From NCBI RefSeq assembly GCF_017873395.1, contig NZ_JAGGKC010000012.1, positions 43,511 through 107,510 on the forward strand: a stretch of 64,000 nt of DNA, given 5' to 3'. A model generated the notes under the pieces. That model was given only the letters and a program-made list of their open reading frames with translations. It was not told the origin of the DNA and ran no database searches. Position numbers and translations under genes: made by a program. The DNA is from Youngiibacter multivorans. Lineage in GTDB: Bacteria > Bacillota > Clostridia > Clostridiales > Clostridiaceae. Shown one piece after another: positions 34,394 through 43,249 of the stretch (positions within the stretch are counted from its first letter, which is position 1; each line of letters opens with the position of its first letter).

Positions 34394-34434
34394 AGAAGCC
34401 TCTCTCAGGTTAAGTTAACCCGGGAGAGGCTTCT
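34394..34434. terminator. Bidirectional terminator
   Basis: AGAAGCCTCTC (34394-34404) pairs with GAGAGGCTTCT (34424-34434), with an inner GGTTAA/TTAACC stem. It lies between the flavodiiron gene and the convergent chromate-transporter genes. Confidence 0.85.
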
Positions 34435-34470
34435 ATTATTCAGTCAGTGTTCATTTATATCTTTTTCCCG

Positions 34471-34992
34471 CTAGAAAATGATGAATCCAGCCAGTCCAGA
34501 CAGAACAACGATCAGTATCGGGTCCGCATTGAACCTGAAGCTTGCGATGAATGCAGCAAGGAAAATGATTACGCTCCAGACTCCTGTGAATACATCTCCC
34601 ATCAGCAGCACAGCTGCGGCTGCTATAAGGCCTACGGCACCCAGCCTGATTACCTTCAGGGTACCCTGGACGTATATTCCGTCCTTGTATCTCATGAAAA
34701 GCCTTGAGATCACATATATTATGATTACTGATGGCAGTATGACTCCGAATGTCGCGAAGGTTGAACCTAAAATACCGGCAGTCTTATACCCCACATATGT
34801 AGCTGAATTTATCGCTATCGGGCCCGGTGTCGCCTGACTTATACCTACTATGTTTATGAAGGATTCAGCGGTTAGCCAGCCATGGACGGTGACAACCTCC
34901 CTTTGGATGAGGGGAAGCATGGCATATCCGCCGCCAAAGCTGAAGAGTCCGATCTTGAAGAAGGTGATGAACAGTTCAATCAGTATCGCCAT
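34471..34992 (-). CDS. chrA: Chromate transporter half-protein, second gene
   Basis: This 173-aa single-domain ChrA (CHR) protein has about six hydrophobic segments and the family motif FSFGGGYAMLPLIQREVV near residue 17. It pairs with the adjacent homologous gene; short CHR proteins work as pairs of opposite topology, transporting chromate or a related anion. The physiological role is unproven. It starts right after the stop of its partner (zero-base gap), so the two are translationally coupled. Confidence 0.9.
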   Translation of the reverse strand: MAILIELFITFFKIGLFSFGGGYAMLPLIQREVVTVHGWLTAESFINIVGISQATPGPIAINSATYVGYKTAGILGSTFATFGVILPSVIIIYVISRLFMRYKDGIYVQGTLKVIRLGAVGLIAAAAVLLMGDVFTGVWSVIIFLAAFIASFRFNADPILIVVLSGLAGFIIF

Positions 34993-35535
34993 TTATCCTT
35001 TCCTCCCTTCAAGCTTTGTCTTCACTATCCCGAGCAGTATGAACCCGATTATAAGGTAAATCGGAGTCACTCCCAGAAATCCTACTAGTATTACCGCAGA
35101 TAATGGTATGTAGAAGTTGCTTCTGTTCATCTTTGCTGTCCTTGACATGGTTATTACAGGGGCTGCAATAAGGGCCACTACTGCAGGCCTTATACCCATG
35201 AACACCTGCTCGACTGCTGGATGCTTCTCTATTCCAAGGAATACTGAAGCGACAAGTATTATTATTCCGAACGAAGGAAGTGTCGATCCAAGCACAGAGG
35301 CGATTATTCCCATTACGCCCCTTACCTTGTAGCCAACAAAGACGCTAATGTTTACAGCAAGAGGTCCTGGTGCCGACTGGGCAATTGCCACCATATCAAG
35401 GAAATCCTCCTCGCTTATCCATTTCTTTACCAGGACAACCTCTCTCTGTATTAGAGGAAGCATGGCATAGCCACCACCTATGGTGAACGCCCCTATCTTG
35501 AAAAATGTCAAGAACATGTCAAAAAGCAGCTTCAT
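34993..35535 (-). CDS. chrA: Chromate transporter half-protein, first gene
   Basis: This 180-aa CHR-domain membrane protein has the GGGYAMLPLIQREVV motif near residue 20 and SAPGPLAVN, equivalent to the QATPGPIAIN of its partner. It is the first gene of the two-gene transporter operon, divergent from a LysR regulator that probably controls it. Confidence 0.9.
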   Translation of the reverse strand: MKLLFDMFLTFFKIGAFTIGGGYAMLPLIQREVVLVKKWISEEDFLDMVAIAQSAPGPLAVNISVFVGYKVRGVMGIIASVLGSTLPSFGIIILVASVFLGIEKHPAVEQVFMGIRPAVVALIAAPVITMSRTAKMNRSNFYIPLSAVILVGFLGVTPIYLIIGFILLGIVKTKLEGRKG

Positions 35536-35661
35536 ATATCTCCTCCTGCAGCCAAAAACTATTCTGGCTTATAATCCCATGTGCCATATTGAATGGTTGC
35601 CTTACAAGAACAAATATAGCTGTTTATTTTAGTTAAGTAAAATAGTATAATTTTATAAACA

Positions 35662-35681
35662 ACATAATAATTTCATTATGT
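35662..35681. promoter_or_regulatory. Inverted repeat in the chrA-LysR intergenic region
   Basis: ACATAAT (35662-35668) and ATTATGT (35675-35681) flank AATTTC just ahead of the LysR ribosome site. A second repeat, ATTTTA-GTTAAG-TAAAAT, lies just upstream next to a TATAAT (35646-35651). These are plausible LysR-type sites. Confidence 0.4.
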
Positions 35682-35694
35682 ATTGGAGGCAATC

Positions 35695-36561
35695 ATGACT
35701 CTAAGGCACTTAAGGATATTCGTGAAGGTTTGTGAAACAGGGAGCGTCACACTTGCGGGAGAGGAGCTTTTCATCGCTCAGCCAAGCGTCAGCCTCGCCA
35801 TTTCAGAGCTGGAATCGTATTATGGGACTAAATTCTTCGACAGGATAGCGAGGCGGCTCCAGATTACCGAATCAGGAAAGTTCTTCCTTCAGTATGCGAA
35901 CCACATAACCGCACTATTCGATGAGATGGAAAAGGGTCTTAAGAACATTGATGCGACGGGAACCATCAGGATAGGCTCAAGCGTCACCATAGGCAACTAT
36001 CTGCTTCCAGGGTATATCAAGGCTTTCAGGGAAATCTATCCTGATATAAGGATTGAGGCTGTAGTCGACAACTCAGACAGGATCGAGGAGCATGTGCTTA
36101 AGAATCGACTTGATTTTGCTCTTGTGGAGGGTACAGTCCATAGCGAATACATCACTCACAAAAAATTCATGGACGACGACCTTGTTGTCATCTGCGGAAA
36201 TGCACATCGACTTGCAGACAAGAATGATGTCACCCCTCAGGAGCTTGCTGGCGAGGACCTGGTGCTTAGGGAGCGTGGCAGTGCTGGAAGGGAGACTTTG
36301 GAGGGTATATTCTCGTCCTTTGGCTTTGAAATGAAACCTTCCTTCGAAAGCATAAGCACACAGGCAATTGTCAAGGCTGTTGCGGCAGGACTTGGTGTAT
36401 CCTTTCTCCCCTATCTTCTTGTGAAGGAGGATATTGATGCCGGGAAGATAAGGATGCTCAGACTTAAAGGAGCAGCCTTCGAGAGGTGCTTCAGGATCAT
36501 CCATCATAGAAACAAGTTCATTACCCCAGGCATGCAGGCATTCATGGACTTGTGCAAATAA
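35695..36561 (+). CDS. LysR family transcriptional regulator
   Basis: This 288-aa regulator has an N-terminal winged HTH (about 1-60, with GSVTLAGEELFIAQPSVSLAI) and a periplasmic-binding-like effector domain (about 85-285). The start is ATG 35695 after TTGGAGG; an in-frame start at 35683 is on the wrong side of that site. It is divergent from the chromate transporter pair, the typical arrangement for a LysR regulator and its target. Confidence 0.92.
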   Translation: MTLRHLRIFVKVCETGSVTLAGEELFIAQPSVSLAISELESYYGTKFFDRIARRLQITESGKFFLQYANHITALFDEMEKGLKNIDATGTIRIGSSVTIGNYLLPGYIKAFREIYPDIRIEAVVDNSDRIEEHVLKNRLDFALVEGTVHSEYITHKKFMDDDLVVICGNAHRLADKNDVTPQELAGEDLVLRERGSAGRETLEGIFSSFGFEMKPSFESISTQAIVKAVAAGLGVSFLPYLLVKEDIDAGKIRMLRLKGAAFERCFRIIHHRNKFITPGMQAFMDLCK

Positions 36562-36562
36562 A

Positions 36563-36602
36563 AAGACTGTTCCATACCGGTCATCCGGTCTGGAACAGTC
36601 TT
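36563..36602. terminator. Bidirectional terminator
   Basis: AAGACTGTTCCA pairs with TGGAACAGTCTT, with an inner ACCGG/CCGGT, between the convergent LysR and rhodanese genes. Confidence 0.88.
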
Positions 36603-36605
36603 ATC

Positions 36606-36950
36606 TTACTTTACAGTCTCATATCTCCAGTTCATTATGCCGCCCTTCATGTCCTTGACATCTGAAAAGCCTGCACTCCTCAGGAAGCTTGCAGCCCTTG
36701 CGCTTCTTGCGCCGCTGTGGCAGTATACGAGGACCTGCTTGTCCTTGTATGCCTCAATCTCCTTGAGTCTGGTGTCAATTACTTCTACTGGAACATTCTT
36801 TGCTCCCTTGATGTGTCCGCCTTTGAACTCATCCTTGGTCCTTACGTCCAATATGAGAACTTCCTTGTTTCCTATGTTTTCCTTGAGTACTTCAGGTTCT
36901 ACTTTGTTTCCGCCACCAAATAATCCAAACATATTATTCTTCAACTCCAT
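36606..36950 (-). CDS. Rhodanese-domain sulfurtransferase
   Basis: This 114-aa single-domain rhodanese has the active-site loop CHSGARS with Cys77 and the conserved LDVRTKDEF and GHIKGAKNVP segments. It transfers sulfane sulfur; substrate unknown. The N-terminus MFGLFGGGNK at residue 7 could be the true start (GGAG upstream, spacing long); the longer frame is listed. Monocistronic, with a terminator shared with the LysR gene. Confidence 0.88.
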   Translation of the reverse strand: MELKNNMFGLFGGGNKVEPEVLKENIGNKEVLILDVRTKDEFKGGHIKGAKNVPVEVIDTRLKEIEAYKDKQVLVYCHSGARSARAASFLRSAGFSDVKDMKGGIMNWRYETVK

Positions 36951-37018
36951 TTTTAATATTCATATATTGCAATATTAGAATATATGAAAGTTCCGTCCCT
37001 GTCAAGTGAAAATTTCAA

Positions 37019-37642
37019 TCATTCTTCAAAAGGATTATCCATATGTGTCCCGTCACAGAATGGTTTGTTCCTGGACTTTCCGCATCTGCAAAGGGCGTAC
37101 CTTTCCTTCACGAATGGCTTTATCCCCTCCTCATTGCGAAGCTCTATATTGCCGGTGACCTTGAAAGGACCGTTCTTCCTGTAGGATATTCCGTCTTTGA
37201 TATCTGCCTCGAAGGTGTTCCCGTCTTTAAGTTCGTAGTCAAGCGCACCTGACGGACAGGTCTCTATGACCTCCGCTATTTTCTCCCATTCTGCCGCATC
37301 AGCCTTTATCCATGGCCTTCTGTCCCTGTCGAACACCATTGGCAGCCCTTTCAGGCACCTTCCACTGTGATAACAGAGCACTGAATTGAAAATTATTGTT
37401 ATTCCATTCCCCTGATACCTTCTTATCCTTGAAGTAGGGCAGTCTTCGCTCCTCTCCTCGTCAAGTCCCTCCTCGTTATGGGACCCGTCGCAGAAAGGCT
37501 TCCTTTTGGATTTGCCGCATCTGCAAAGGGATGCGACTTCTCTTACATCTATTTCGCCTTCACCGTCTATCGTTATCTTTTTTACGTTGACCGCAAGATA
37601 TGGTGTATTTCTTGAAAATATGATCATAGGATCCTTCTCCAT
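37019..37642 (-). CDS. Double CDGSH iron-sulfur protein with central Fer4_19 domain
   Basis: This 207-aa protein has two CDGSH-type [2Fe-2S] motifs, CRCGKSKRKPFCDGSH near residue 45 and CRCGKSRNKPFCDGTH near the C-terminus. Between them lies a divergent mono-cluster ferredoxin domain with CYHSGRCL and ETCPSGAL. The start is ATG 37642 with GGAG at good spacing; an in-frame TTG at 37657 overlaps that ribosome site. CDGSH proteins carry redox-active clusters ligated by three Cys and one His. The physiological role is unknown. Confidence 0.88.
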   Translation of the reverse strand: MEKDPMIIFSRNTPYLAVNVKKITIDGEGEIDVREVASLCRCGKSKRKPFCDGSHNEEGLDEERSEDCPTSRIRRYQGNGITIIFNSVLCYHSGRCLKGLPMVFDRDRRPWIKADAAEWEKIAEVIETCPSGALDYELKDGNTFEADIKDGISYRKNGPFKVTGNIELRNEEGIKPFVKERYALCRCGKSRNKPFCDGTHMDNPFEE

Positions 37643-37702
37643 AAATATCAGCTCCAAATCCTTTTAGCTTGATTATACTATCTTTGCACTCTTTTGGACA
37701 AT

Positions 37703-37735
37703 AAGACGCCGCAGACCTTTTGCCTGCGGCGTCTT
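37703..37735 (-). terminator. Terminator after htrA
   Basis: AAGACGCCGCAG pairs perfectly with CTGCGGCGTCTT around ACCTTTTGC. It lies just downstream of the htrA stop on the minus strand. Confidence 0.8.
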
Positions 37736-37752
37736 GTTCTATCATTATGGAT

Positions 37753-39138
37753 TTATGGTCTTTCTCTGAGTGTCACCTGAACCTGTACGTATTCACCGTT
37801 CCTGTATACCTTTAGGGTTATCGTTTCGCCGGCCTTCTTCGTATCTCTCAGCGTATTGAGCTCTGAGACTGTCTTGACTGCCTTGCCTTCGAATTCCGTT
37901 ATCACGTCATTGATTTCAAGGTCGCTTTCCTCAGCAGGGCTGCCCTCCTGAATTTCAAGTATAAGTATGCCTTCAGGCATGTTTCTTTGCTGAGCTGTTG
38001 CAGCATTGATTTCCCTGCCTGCTATGCCTACATAAAGTGCCTTCTGGGAAAGCACGTTAAGCTTTGACTTAAGGTCGTTTATAGGTATCGCAAAGCCAAT
38101 TCCTTCAACAGTCGAGTCGGATATCTTCGCTGAATTGATTCCAACGACCTCTCCGTTTCCATTGATCAGTGGTCCTCCTGAATTTCCGCCGTTAATCGCG
38201 GCATCTATCTGGATGTACTGGTAGGATGAATTCCCTATGCTTATTGTCCTGTCAAGCGCTGAGACAACTCCCGCCGTAACAGTGCCTGCAAATTCCTTTC
38301 CAAGGGGGTTTCCGATCGTAACAACCGTCTCTCCCACTCTCATTGCGTCTGAGTTTCCAAGCTTTACAACACCAGGCACCTCAATGTCGCCTGTTATCCT
38401 TATTACAGCAAGGTCTGCAAGCGCATCATAATTGATTACTGAAGCGTCCACAACCTCTCCGGTATAAAGTATCACCTTAAGCTCAACTGAGCCTTCGACA
38501 ACATGATAGTTGGTGGCTATGTATCCTTCCTCGTTCAGGATGAATCCCGTGCCGATTACTTCCTCCGTTCCACCCTGAGGATTGAAGAAGCTTGCTCCTG
38601 CAGGCACCTGAGACGTGACTGTTACAACTGCAGGCTTTACCATGTCAACAATTTCAGGTATTGTCAGACCGTCTGAGGCAACCACAGGTGTTGCAATATA
38701 TTCAGTCTTCGTCTGAGATTCCGCTATAAGTTTTCCGAGCCTGCTGTTTTCAAACAGTGCCGTACCAGGCAATATGTTATAGGCACTATGGATGCCGAGA
38801 GCCGTTCCAAGCAGGGTGAAAACAAGAGCTATGGCAATTGCTGTCATTGCTCCAATTCCCTTCCTCTGCGGCTCCGGAGGATAGCTTCCACCTCTTACAC
38901 GGAACTCTGGCTGCCTTATTGGCCTTTCATCCTGTGCAGGCGGAACGTACTTCCTTCTCTCCCATGGTGCGGTGGGTTCTTCAGAAACAGCATCCTCACT
39001 AATCTCTGGTTCAGCCTCAATAAATGACTCCGGTTCTGTTTCAGGGTTATTGTCCGGAACCTTTTCAAATTCTGCTGTATCCTCTATATCTTCCGGGATT
39101 TCATTCCCGATTATCCTGTCTTTTTCTTCATCCATCAT
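37753..39138 (-). CDS. htrA: HtrA/DegP-type membrane serine protease
   Basis: This 461-aa protein has an acidic cytoplasmic N-terminus (1-95), one TM (about 97-117), a trypsin-like domain with His212, Asp242 and Ser320 (GGNSGGPL), and a PDZ domain (about 360-455). It is the Gram-positive HtrA layout: a membrane-anchored quality-control protease on the outer face. AGGAGG precedes two consecutive ATGs at 39138. It is a single gene between terminators. Confidence 0.94.
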   Translation of the reverse strand: MMDEEKDRIIGNEIPEDIEDTAEFEKVPDNNPETEPESFIEAEPEISEDAVSEEPTAPWERRKYVPPAQDERPIRQPEFRVRGGSYPPEPQRKGIGAMTAIAIALVFTLLGTALGIHSAYNILPGTALFENSRLGKLIAESQTKTEYIATPVVASDGLTIPEIVDMVKPAVVTVTSQVPAGASFFNPQGGTEEVIGTGFILNEEGYIATNYHVVEGSVELKVILYTGEVVDASVINYDALADLAVIRITGDIEVPGVVKLGNSDAMRVGETVVTIGNPLGKEFAGTVTAGVVSALDRTISIGNSSYQYIQIDAAINGGNSGGPLINGNGEVVGINSAKISDSTVEGIGFAIPINDLKSKLNVLSQKALYVGIAGREINAATAQQRNMPEGILILEIQEGSPAEESDLEINDVITEFEGKAVKTVSELNTLRDTKKAGETITLKVYRNGEYVQVQVTLRERP

Positions 39139-39313
39139 TTGAAACCTCCTGTATGATTTTTCATACTCTTATGATAAGCCATGAATGTTACAATTTCGTG
39201 ACGCCATGAAATTCTTTACTGTGGCCTTGAGCAGCTATAAGCAATCTGATTCTGAAGCAATTTCCCCAGGAATCATTCAAATATCTTCAATTTATAAGCA
39301 TAAGAATCAAAAT

Positions 39314-39349
39314 AGCCTAACCACACTTTTCTCTTTGTGTGGTTAGGCT
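39314..39349 (-). terminator. Terminator after the alpha/beta-fold gene
   Basis: AGCCTAACCACAC (39314-39326) pairs perfectly with GTGTGGTTAGGCT (39337-39349); minus-strand reading continues into ATTTTGATTC. Confidence 0.82.
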
Positions 39350-39386
39350 GTAAATCACCTTGACATAATCGAATTGCTTGACTGTT

Positions 39387-40379
39387 TTAAAGGTCAATCC
39401 TCTTTAGCTTCTTCATAAGTCCGTTCAGTATCGATATGACATCTTCAGATCTTTCCAGAAGTATTTCTTTCACGCTGTCACTGACTATCACGGTTTCCTG
39501 GTCTGATGAATAAGACAGGATCTCCGACTGCTTCATATCCTGGAGATGCCTGTTTGTAGTCATGAGATAGACCGGCCTCACTCCTAGGGCACCGTCGACA
39601 GCTTTTATTGCATCAAGGGCAGACATTTCAGCCAGTTCTGCCTCGAAGGCCTTAAGGTGTGCATTCGTAAGCCAAAGGTTCGAATAGAAATCCAGGTCGG
39701 CATCCGAATCGATGTCAACTTCCCTGTTGAACCTAGCTACTCCGGCATTGCTCAGGATTCTCGGTATACCGAAGGTACCAAGTGTCCTTATTTCCTCCAT
39801 TCCTTCCCTGGAATCTTCTATATAGGTATCCATGGTCTCTGAGCCTAATGCTGGACCCACAGGATTGATCATTATAGCTCCAAGGACCTCGTCTGGATAC
39901 ATGTTGATGAACTCCTGCATGACAAGACTTCCGAACTCTTCGCCTACCAATATGTAGCCTGTGGACCACCCGAACTTCCTGAACATGAAATGAAGGTCTT
40001 CTGCAAGCTCCTTAGGTGACTTGGCATCTCCGTCTGTAGAGCCATATCCGGGCCTGTCGAAGAAGAACAGCTTATGGTCTTCTCCAAATGCCTCAGAAAG
40101 GGCTTTTCTGCTCAGCATGGACTCGCCTGCGGCTCCGGCTACTATTATCTTGTAGCCCTTACCTGCGGTTGCTTCATAGTTATAGCCTATGCCGTTTACG
40201 GTAATGCTCTTTCCAGGCGCTGCGCCAACATATTTCCTTGCCTCGCCGTTTTCATACATATATCCGAATATAAACAGGGCAACTACGAAAAGAACTGAGG
40301 CCCTGATGATGTTAGCTTTGTTGATAATCTTCGTCTTCTTGAACCTGTGGAGACTGTTTGAATTCTCTATATGCCTCAT
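39387..40379 (-). CDS. Membrane-anchored alpha/beta-hydrolase-fold protein lacking the nucleophile
   Basis: This 330-aa protein has an N-terminal anchor (about 24-42) followed by an alpha/beta-hydrolase fold, with FFFDRPGYGSTDG and the nucleophile-elbow region. The elbow reads VGEEFGS (residues 145-151), so Glu148 replaces the usual Ser/Asp/Cys of GxSxG. It may be a non-catalytic or altered enzyme. The start is ATG 40379, 4 bases after the tsaD stop and preceded by GCGAGGTAG; the longer frame would overlap tsaD. It is likely co-transcribed with tsaD. Confidence 0.82.
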   Translation of the reverse strand: MRHIENSNSLHRFKKTKIINKANIIRASVLFVVALFIFGYMYENGEARKYVGAAPGKSITVNGIGYNYEATAGKGYKIIVAGAAGESMLSRKALSEAFGEDHKLFFFDRPGYGSTDGDAKSPKELAEDLHFMFRKFGWSTGYILVGEEFGSLVMQEFINMYPDEVLGAIMINPVGPALGSETMDTYIEDSREGMEEIRTLGTFGIPRILSNAGVARFNREVDIDSDADLDFYSNLWLTNAHLKAFEAELAEMSALDAIKAVDGALGVRPVYLMTTNRHLQDMKQSEILSYSSDQETVIVSDSVKEILLERSEDVISILNGLMKKLKRIDL

Positions 40380-40383
40380 CCAT

Positions 40384-41403
40384 CTACCTCGCTCCCAGGG
40401 TAAGGCCTGGCTTGGCATTAAGCGACATGAGGGATTCCTTCCCGCTTATGTGCTCGAAGTATGCTGCACTTGCTATCATTGCCGCGTTGTCTGTGCATAG
40501 TATAGTTGACGGGAAAAGCACCTTGGCACCAAGCTTTTCTGCAGCCTGGGTCAGGCTTTCACGCAATGAAGTATTCGATGCCACACCTCCTGCTATTGCA
40601 ATCTTGTCCAGCTTCCTGTCCTTTATTGTCGCAATGACATTTTCGGTCAGAACTGAAACAACTGCCTTCTGGAACGATGCTGCAACGTCAGGCACGCTTA
40701 TTTCAATGCCCTTCTGCTTTGCTGAGTTAAGATAATTGAGAACTGCACTCTTAAGCCCGCTGAAGGAAAAGTCTAAAGTGTTCTCATGGAAATTCGCTTT
40801 GGGGAACCTGATTGCATCAGGATTTCCAAGTTTTGCCACCCTGTCAATCTCAGGGCCTCCGGGATAGTTAAGCGAAAGCGCCCTTGCGACCTTGTCGAAG
40901 GCTTCTCCGGCAGCATCATCCCTTGTTTCTCCCAACACCTCGAAATCTCCATAGTCCTTGACATGGACAATGAAGGTATGCCCGCCTGATACCACGAGTG
41001 ATACGAATGGCGGAACCAGGTCCTTGTGCTCTATGTAGTTGGCGGCGATATGCCCCTCTATATGATTTACTCCAATCAGTGGCTTTCCCAGAGAGAAAGC
41101 GAATCCCTTCGCGAACTGAAGACCTACGAGAAGGGCTCCTACAAGTCCGGGACCGTAGGTTACGGCAACTGCATCAAGGTCCGAGGCTTTGACTCCAGCC
41201 TCCTTCAAGGCTTCATCCACAACCCAGGATACATTCTCCACATGCTTCCTTGAAGCTACCTCAGGTACTACTCCGCCAAATTTCCTGTGTTCCATGATCT
41301 GTGACGATATTATGTTCGAAAGCACTTCCCTGCCGTTGCGCACTACGCTCGCAGCGGTCTCGTCGCAGCTCGATTCTATAGCTAGTATTAATATATCTTT
41401 CAT
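40384..41403 (-). CDS. tsaD: tRNA N6-adenosine threonylcarbamoyltransferase
   Basis: This universal enzyme transfers the threonylcarbamoyl group to A37 of ANN-decoding tRNAs. The 339-aa length and motifs are standard: LAIESSCDETAASV at the N-terminus, NHIEGHIAANY (metal-binding His pair near 111-115), VSGGHT and GGVASN. Usual partners tsaB/tsaE are not adjacent. An alpha/beta-fold gene follows directly. Confidence 0.95.
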   Translation of the reverse strand: MKDILILAIESSCDETAASVVRNGREVLSNIISSQIMEHRKFGGVVPEVASRKHVENVSWVVDEALKEAGVKASDLDAVAVTYGPGLVGALLVGLQFAKGFAFSLGKPLIGVNHIEGHIAANYIEHKDLVPPFVSLVVSGGHTFIVHVKDYGDFEVLGETRDDAAGEAFDKVARALSLNYPGGPEIDRVAKLGNPDAIRFPKANFHENTLDFSFSGLKSAVLNYLNSAKQKGIEISVPDVAASFQKAVVSVLTENVIATIKDRKLDKIAIAGGVASNTSLRESLTQAAEKLGAKVLFPSTILCTDNAAMIASAAYFEHISGKESLMSLNAKPGLTLGAR

Positions 41404-41557
41404 CTATGTTAACCTCATCGGTTGAATTATTTTTTTCATTAGCCTATAATATTATAGCCTGAACTAATATTTTAAACAATCAAGCTTAACACGGCTTTAA
41501 CATTTTAATAAAATTCATTTTTGAATACGCACAGGATGCAAAATCCGGGGAGATGCT

Positions 41558-42187
41558 ATGACAAGCTATGCCAAGGTAGTGGTTATGGGAACACCTATAA
41601 CCAAATCAAACTTTAAGCTTATAAACAAGGAAGGACGCTCTTTCCTTCCCATGAACTCCGGCAAATACCATGACAGGTACGCCAACTACGAGCAGGAGAT
41701 AGCCTTCACCGCAATGTCGCAGAATCCCGGACTCGTCCTTGACGAATCCCTCATTGCGATCCTCAGGGTCTATTACAAGAGCGAGAAGCGCCATCCTGAC
41801 ACCAACAACATTACAAAAAGCATATTCGACGGCATTGAAAAGTCAGGGCTTATAATAAACGATGCCCAGATTACAAGGCTCGTCATCGAAGAATACTATG
41901 ACAGGGAGAACCCTAGATTCGAGCTAGAGCTCTTCGGTGACAGCGAATTCAACCTGACATACCAGGTGCTCAAGAGAGAAACACCTCTGCCAATGAAATC
42001 CTACGACCTGGCATCCAACAAGAAGGGTGAAATGAGGATCAAACCGAAACCAGTGAAGAAGTCAGATGTGATTAGTGGCAGCAACTGCTGCTCTGTCTGC
42101 AAAAAGCCCATTTCGGGCCGCGACTTCATAAGTGCCGATGCAGGAAGGACAATAATCTGCAGGAGTTGCTTTAACAAGCTGCTCTAG
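41558..42187 (+). CDS. RusA-like endonuclease-fold protein with C-terminal zinc ribbon
   Basis: This 209-aa protein has a RusA-like Holliday-junction resolvase domain (about 1-130), with the HPDTNNITKSIFDGIEKSG region and IINDAQI. Compared with RusA (DxDN ... DD), the first Asp (D81) and last Asp (D102) are kept, but the middle acidic residue is Asn83. A short C-terminal zinc ribbon has C178-x2-C181 and C201-x2-C204. RusA proteins are often phage-borne, yet no phage genes surround it. Activity is uncertain. Confidence 0.8.
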   Translation: MTSYAKVVVMGTPITKSNFKLINKEGRSFLPMNSGKYHDRYANYEQEIAFTAMSQNPGLVLDESLIAILRVYYKSEKRHPDTNNITKSIFDGIEKSGLIINDAQITRLVIEEYYDRENPRFELELFGDSEFNLTYQVLKRETPLPMKSYDLASNKKGEMRIKPKPVKKSDVISGSNCCSVCKKPISGRDFISADAGRTIICRSCFNKLL

Positions 42188-42230
42188 CAAATAAGCAACT
42201 TTAGAACTAAATTATATTGAGTCATATTTT

Positions 42231-42255
42231 AAGGGGAGCCTCATCGGCTCCCCTT
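42231..42255. terminator. Bidirectional terminator
   Basis: AAGGGGAGCC and GGCTCCCCTT pair perfectly around TCATC between the convergent RusA-like and hydrolase genes. Confidence 0.88.
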
Positions 42256-42291
42256 GTCATAATCATTCATAATAAATATTTAACTTGATTG

Positions 42292-43149
42292 TCAGAATCT
42301 TTTTGTGAACTGGTTGACTATCGCCTTAAAATATTCAGGCTGTTCAATAGCATTAAGATGTCCGGCATCAGGAATGATGGCTAGCCTTGAATCAGGAATG
42401 GCAAGCTGATATGCTCTCATTGACTCAACTGCAATCTCATCATTGTCGCCAGAAACGAGAAGCACTGGCACTTTTAGTTTTCCAAGTTCAGGAAGCAGAT
42501 TGAAATCTCGTAGGTCCCCTGAAAGCTTTATCTCACTCGGACCCTGCAGTTTACCATATACATCATAATTTGCCGTCATCATCATCTTCATTACCATTTC
42601 AGGAACGGGTCTCTTCCTGCAGCCATATACCTTGTAGTACTCCATTATGGCCCCCTGATACTCTTCTCCGTAATTACCCTCTTTCTCAAGCCTTTCGATG
42701 GTTTCTCTCGCCTTTTCCGGCAGCCTCTTCATGTTCCTCTCTACATCCTCTTCGAAAAACCTGGCGCTAAGGAACGGTGAGTTCAGGACCAATGCGCTTA
42801 CTCCTTCAGGGTTTTTGTCCAACATATACTTTGAAACAAGTCCACCGCCCCATGAAGTTCCCATAAGGACAACCTTGTAAAGTCCAAGTGCTTTCCTCAC
42901 TTCATCCAGTTCTTCAACAAAATAATCTGTTGTGTACTCCTCAATGCTGTCAGCCTTATCTGACCTGAGACTTCCAAGCTGATCATACATATATACCGGA
43001 CGATCTTCTGACAGGTCATCGCCTGATTCTATCACTGAGCAGAAGCCTGGTCCGCCGTGGACAACAAGCATAGGTGTTCCTTCCTTTTCCTTGCCAAATA
43101 CACCATACCAAATGTTTTTTCCCCTGATATTGATGAAGCCTTCTTCCAA
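42292..43149 (-). CDS. Proline iminopeptidase-like alpha/beta hydrolase
   Basis: This 285-aa S33-family hydrolase has the HGGPG oxyanion motif (31-35), nucleophile Ser99 in GTSWGG, and acid and base near Asp235 and His264 (GHLNAIEQP). The start is TTG 43149, which has a perfect AAGGAGG 8 bases upstream; the frame extends to an ATG at 43206 but without a ribosome site. It probably removes N-terminal proline or hydrolyses small amides/esters. It may be co-transcribed with the NTF2-like gene upstream. Confidence 0.87.
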   Translation of the reverse strand: MEEGFINIRGKNIWYGVFGKEKEGTPMLVVHGGPGFCSVIESGDDLSEDRPVYMYDQLGSLRSDKADSIEEYTTDYFVEELDEVRKALGLYKVVLMGTSWGGGLVSKYMLDKNPEGVSALVLNSPFLSARFFEEDVERNMKRLPEKARETIERLEKEGNYGEEYQGAIMEYYKVYGCRKRPVPEMVMKMMMTANYDVYGKLQGPSEIKLSGDLRDFNLLPELGKLKVPVLLVSGDNDEIAVESMRAYQLAIPDSRLAIIPDAGHLNAIEQPEYFKAIVNQFTKRF

Positions 43150-43249
43150 AATGATTCCCTCCTTCAGGTTTTCACTTAAATCTTGAGTTATCGCACAGAA
43201 TGTCACTTAAGCCTGCTTTTGTTAATCATCCAATCTTACTTCCGTACTT

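Noticed and set aside
37560..37745. 61-aa minus-strand frame overlapping the CDGSH gene
   Set aside because: It runs over the htrA terminator stem and the start region of the CDGSH gene in another frame; no ribosome site.
41558..42187. RusA gene as sign of a prophage
   Set aside because: No integrase, capsid, terminase or attachment repeats are seen nearby; neighbours are housekeeping genes.
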